A stretch of DNA of 64,000 bases from Ctenosaura bakeri. Its lineage: Eukaryota; Chordata; Lepidosauria; Squamata; Iguanidae. A program made the position numbers and the translations under genes. The number at the start of each line of letters is the position of its first letter. Within the stretch, counting starts at the first letter, position 1. Where the stretch lies: positions 584,636 through 648,635 of the forward strand of contig CAOLHI010000421.1 in NCBI GenBank assembly GCA_948474755.1, read 5' to 3'. Below are positions 60,215 to 64,000 of the stretch, one piece after another. The notes beneath the pieces are model-generated. The model ran no database searches. It worked only from the letters and a program-made list of their open reading frames with translations, and was not told the origin of the DNA.

Positions 60215-60360
60215 AATTCCTCTTTAACAACATCCCTGTGAGGTAGGTCAGGCTGAGAAAGAATGACTGGTTCAAGGTCACCCACTGAGTTTCAAAGCTG
60301 AGTGGGAACTTGAACCTGGATTTCCCAAGCCCTATCCAATACTCTAAGCACTACACTACA
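60215..60360 (-). mobile_element. MIR-like tRNA SINE in COLEC10 intron
   Basis: 'catccctgtgaggtaggtca', 'ggctgagaaagaatgactgg', 'tcaaggtcacccactgagtt', 'gaacctggatttcccaagcc', 'ctctaagcactacactac'. Best-preserved MIR-like copy of the window. Confidence 0.75.
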
Positions 60361-60571
60361 TTTGACCCATTGTAAAATTGGGATCCAAAAGGGAACACAT
60401 TATTCCATAAGAAATTCTACCAGTCCTTTGGGGAAAATGATACCATTAAGCCCTAATTTCCTTAACCCAGGCCTAGAACCTATTATTATATTTATATTAT
60501 ATGTTGGGAAAAATCAGCAACAACCTGTTAGAAGAAATAAACAGTAGTTAATCAGAGGAAATGAAACATAC

Positions 60572-60667
60572 CATTTTTTACAAACTTGATGGAACTCTTG
60601 AGTCGAGCCACATTAATATCCAGTTGTCCAACGACTTTACGGTATTTCCCACAGTCGCAAACAGCAC
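60572..60667 (-). CDS. COLEC10: COLEC10 penultimate exon: neck coiled coil
   Basis: 96 bp between acceptor 'cgagttag' and donor 'gtatgtttc', phase 1 at both ends. Encodes AVCDCGKYRKVVGQLDINV followed by 'ARLKSSIKFVKN' (human CDCGRYRKFVGQLDISIARLKTSMKFVKN). The heptad pattern of V/L/I fits the trimerising neck, and the CDC pair precedes it as in human. The acceptor has a weak polypyrimidine tract, but homology fixes the border. Confidence 0.95.
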
Positions 60668-61962
60668 CTAACTCGATACAGATGTGTTAGCAACATAGGT
60701 TACTAAAGCATCAGAGTGTGTAAGTACTTGTTGCAATTCAGTGAAAAACCTTATTTTAGAAGGATTTACTAGTGTAGCAGATGTGGTCAGATGTTTAACA
60801 CAGTTCAAGAGATCACCACTACCAGCTGCATTGCAAAAAACTTAGTTATCAGTATGCCAGATTAAGTAAATATAAACCACATTTGTTAAACCAATGAGAT
60901 CAAGAAATGAGCAGTATATCATTCTGTCTGTCTATCTGTCTCTAGCTGTCTAATTGATCATCCTGCCTCCCCATGCCAAACTGTAACTGAAGGCAGCTTG
61001 CAAATTAGAACAAATACAATATTGCTAAAATGTACAAAACAGTAACATTTGGATTTAGTTAAACTGTCAATAAAAATAACTTAAACCATACAATTAATAA
61101 GAAAAAACAGTTTGAAAACAGTACAATTAGAAGCTGTAGAGCACCTTGTTAAAAGCCCTTTCTTTAAAAAAAACAACAGTATGTTCTCAAAAGCCTGAGA
61201 ATATTATAATTATTTCCCTGGCAATGGAAGGACAACGAGGAAGGGGCCCTTCTAGTCTACCTAAGAAAGGAGTTCCAGAATCTGAGAGCAGCCACTGAGA
61301 AGGCTTATATCTCACCTTTCTTTCAAGGATGCCAAGTTGGCATCCATAGTGAGTCCTATTTTTGGCCTCCATACAGCCCTGTGATCTATGAAAGCTTGAA
61401 AGACAGTGAGTGACTATTATTATGACTGTGGATTGGTCCTCACCTTTTTCTCAGCATGGCATGGACAGCAAGGCCTGGCTATCAGAACAGAAAGACCAGG
61501 GCACCTAATATAGGAGCTTGTGATCTTCCAGAGTGCTAGCAATTTCAGCAAACTACAATAGCTGAAGACTAAAAAGCCACGGATGTGCCTTTCCTTTAAT
61601 TCATGTAAATTTATTTCTCACTCTAATTTGAGACATCTTGCATCTGTACCATTTCAGACTCCAAGCTGGGTTTAACATGATCAGATTTTCTTTCATATTT
61701 TTTTTTAAACCCTTCTTAACGAAAATTGCACATCTGGGAGAAATGCTCTGGCTTATTCTAGTTTTTAATGGGCCGCATTAGATAAAATAATCCTGTCTTA
61801 ATAGACTGAAGTTGATTAAGTCAGATTAAGTCAGGAATAAAAATCACGCTGAGAATGAACTCTGAGGAGACCCCCTTCCCCTCCCTCCTCTTCTCTTTTC
61901 AAAACTAGTGGAAGGGACTAGAAATTCCTGGTTTTGATTTTGAACACATCACCATTCTGTCT
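60668..61962 (-). other. COLEC10: COLEC10 intron (upstream of neck exon), no exon recognised
   Basis: No Gly-X-Y collagen-coding stretch was recognised on the minus strand here. A (CTGT/TATC)-rich short repeat lies at 60920–60950 and a LINE-tail-like piece ('cctgcctccccatgcc') near 60963. Confidence 0.5.
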
Positions 61963-62056
61963 GCAGTTGCTGTTGTTGTTAACTGTCCTCAAATTGACTT
62001 TGCTTCATGATGACCCTATGAATGAGAGACTTTCAGATTACCTCTTTTTTATTACT

Positions 62057-62092
<36 letters not shown>

Positions 62093-63115
62093 ATTATTAT
62101 TATTATTATTACCATCATCTTTATTTATACTCCGCTTTTCTCTTCAAGAGGACTCAAAGCGGCTTACACAACTGAAAAAAGAACATCGTTGAAACTATAG
62201 TATACAAAAGTTAGAATGCACATTAAACAATAGTGATTAAAACAATATTAAAATACATATTAAAAACAACATGTAAATAACAATTAAAATAACCAGTACC
62301 TTTCTTAAATACTAATTATGTGTTAAATGCCTGCTGAAATAGGAATGTCTTTAGTTGTCTCCGGAAGGTAGGCAGGCACCTGTGATGGTGGTGGAGAGAA
62401 GGGCTTCTCCAGCAAATCTCAATGCCTGGGCTGGTTCATAAGAGAGGATAGGGTCCTTCAAATAACCTGGACTTGAGCCGTGTAGGGCTTTAAAGGTGAT
62501 CACCAGCACTTTGAATTGTGCCTGGAAACAGACTGGCAGCCAGTGGAGCTGTTGCAGCAAGGGTGTTATGTGATCCCTGTAACAGCCCTATTAACAGCCC
62601 TCTCAGCTCTGGCAGACTGGCCATGGATTCCTTAATGAAGTCTATCCATCTGAAAAGCAGTCTTCCTCTTTTCCTACAGCCTTCTACCTTCCCAAGCATT
62701 ATTGTCTTTTCTAGTCCTGTCTTCTCATGACATGTCCAAAATATGACAGTGTCAGTTTAGTCCTCTTGGGACTAAGGGAAAGTTCAAGGGAAAGTTCAGG
62801 CCGGGTTTGCTCTAATACTCATTTATTTGTCTGTTTTTAGGAGTCCATAGATACCTCCTTCATTTCAAATGAGTTGATTTTCTTCCTATCAGCTTTCCTC
62901 ACTGACTAGCTTTCACAACCATACATGGACATTGGAAATATGATGGGTGGACAAACCTAACTTTAGTGTTCAATGATATATCTTAACACTTCAGGATTTT
63001 ATCTAGTTCCTTCATTGCTGCCCTTCCAAGTCCTAGTCTTCTGATTTCTTGACTGCAGTGTCCAGACTGATTAATGACTGAGCCAAAGTATGGAAAATCT
63101 TTAATTATTTAACCC
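61963..63115 (-). mobile_element. BovB LINE split by an L2-like LINE
   Basis: BovB parts: 63115–62575 (minus frame with breaks; 'LSYFGHVMRRQD', 'MLGKVEGCRKRGRLLFRWID') and 62042–61963 (3' end with 'ggtcatcatgaagc' and 'gttaacaacaacagc' on the minus strand). The L2-like LINE at 62043–62575 separates them. All frames are broken, so no active protein is encoded. Confidence 0.75.
62043..62575 (-). mobile_element. L2-like LINE inserted in BovB
   Basis: The minus strand reads 'LQQLHWLPVCFQAQFKVLVI' then 'TFKALHGSSPGYLKDPIL', the conserved C-terminal RT-region motif of L2/Rex-group LINEs. The 3' UTR ends 'gcggagtataaataaag' followed by (TAA)n(CAA)n (62053–62112 on the plus strand). Confidence 0.8.
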
Positions 63116-63689
63116 TCTTCTGTAGCAGCTGGCAAATTCCATTTCAGTAGGGTTGTCAATCTGCTTAGGGTTTTAGTCTGAACATTAAAGAGCTCTCCCA
63201 AGTGCTGAACCTATTTTAGCCCCGCACAGTTCATTTGTGTAGTAAGAAACCATGTTTTCCCATTGTAATCCAAACTGGGCCTCTGACTTGAAACACAGAA
63301 GAATGTTAAGGATTTCTTCATAGGTCTGACTCCCATAGTGGCCCAGCAGGGTTAGCTAGTGCCAGCTATTTTGGTAAAAGCATATTTATAGCTGATGCAT
63401 GACCTTTGTCTTGTGTTACTGCCTGTTGTGTTTTATAGGTTTTTAAAGTCTTCCAGGGATGCTGTGAATGCAAGCTGTCTCTAACCTTTGTGGGAGTAGG
63501 CAAGATAAAAATAGCTTTCTTTTTTATGGAATAGGAGAAGTTGTTGTAGAGGAAAATGCCAAAACCTACTTTGTTTATTCAGAAACTGCAGCTTCATTCT
63601 CAATTCTCCTTTGCTCCTGCTTCCCTGTCTCATGAGGTGAAAGGAGGTAAAGAGCGGGAGCAAGAATGCTTTAGGAGAGGAATATTTGA

Positions 63690-64000
63690 CCACTGCTATT
63701 ATTCCTTAAAGTAGACATTGAAGACATTGAAATGGTTCAAGATTGTCCATACCTTGGCTCAGTCATTAATCAGAATGGAGACTGTAGTCAAGAAATCAGA
63801 AGAAGATTAGGATTATGAAAGCTATAAAGGAACAAGGCAAGACGCTCTAGTGTAAAGATGTATCATATTGATTACTAAAATTAGAACTTTCCATGCCATT
63901 CTATTTCCAATTTCTATATATGGTTGTAAAAGCTGGACAGGGAAGAAAGCTTATAGGAAGAAAACTCATTTGAAATGTGGTGCTGGAGAACAGTTCTACA
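63690..64000 (+). mobile_element. BovB LINE reverse-transcriptase region, runs off the window
   Basis: Plus frames with stops read 'PYLGSVINQNGDCSQEIRRR' and later 'FEMWCWRTVL', the BovB motif of the late RT/C-terminal region (FLGS...GDCS.EI.RR; FE.WCWRR.L). Orientation is opposite to the copy at 61963–63115. Confidence 0.75.

Larger units (their letters stand above)
58456..60667 (-). other. COLEC10: COLEC10 gene, last two coding exons (partial gene)
   Basis: Collectin liver 1 is a secreted innate-immune lectin: collagen stalk, alpha-helical neck, and a calcium-dependent carbohydrate-recognition domain. It pairs with COLEC11 and activates the lectin complement pathway with MASPs. Exons 60667–60572 and 58847–58456 join in phase 1 through a GT–AG intron of 1,724 bp to give the last 161 residues. 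Sequence identity to human COLEC10 is clearly higher than to COLEC11 ('YYYIVQEEKNYKEALTHCRI', human FYYIVQEEKNYRESLTHCRI). Upstream exons should lie beyond 64,000. The gene lies upstream of MAL2 in the same orientation, as in human. Confidence 0.95.

Overview
The window is nuclear DNA from a vertebrate, most likely a squamate reptile (a lizard, possibly an iguanian). The reasons are two genes in the conserved vertebrate order COLEC10–MAL2, both on the minus strand and split by introns, set in a repeat mixture typical of squamates: BovB, L1, L2-like and CR1 LINEs, tRNA-derived SINEs whose 3' ends match BovB, a 5S-rRNA-derived SINE, Tigger/pogo-like elements, and a very active palindromic MITE. 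The clade call is an inference from repeats. I recognise no bacterial-type operon, CRISPR array, intact virus or tRNA gene.

Layout. 1–~10.7 kb lies downstream of MAL2 and is repeat-rich (L2-like LINE split by a MITE, SINEs, a CR1 fragment) with no recognised gene. MAL2 occupies 11,551–36,622 (coding part): exon 4 at 11551–11622, exon 3 at 13218–13394, exon 2 at 22449–22619, exon 1 at 36488–36622. All introns are phase 0 with GT–AG borders, and the spliced product is 184 residues. Exon 1 sits in a CpG island (about 36.4–37.07 kb) carrying a (CGG)9 tract just upstream of the start codon. The three introns hold L1, L2-like, Tigger-like, SINE and MITE insertions, several nested in one another.

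37.1–58.4 kb is intergenic between the MAL2 promoter and the 3' end of COLEC10. It opens with a dense cluster of palindromic MITEs and continues with Tigger-like elements, CR1, BovB, SINEs and microsatellites. COLEC10 enters from the right: its last two coding exons (60572–60667, neck; 58456–58847, C-type lectin domain) are present, and the signal-peptide and collagen exons are expected beyond 64,000. 60.7–64 kb looks like COLEC10 intron and is filled by BovB copies, one split by an L2-like LINE.

The genes are independent in function. MAL2 is a four-pass membrane raft protein of apical transcytosis; COLEC10 (collectin liver 1) is a secreted innate-immune lectin. Their adjacency is ancestral synteny, not an operon. 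The most notable non-genic signal is the palindromic MITE family: at least eight copies, five to six packed within 2.3 kb around the MAL2 promoter, one an almost perfect 182-bp foldback about 150 bp inside MAL2 intron 1.
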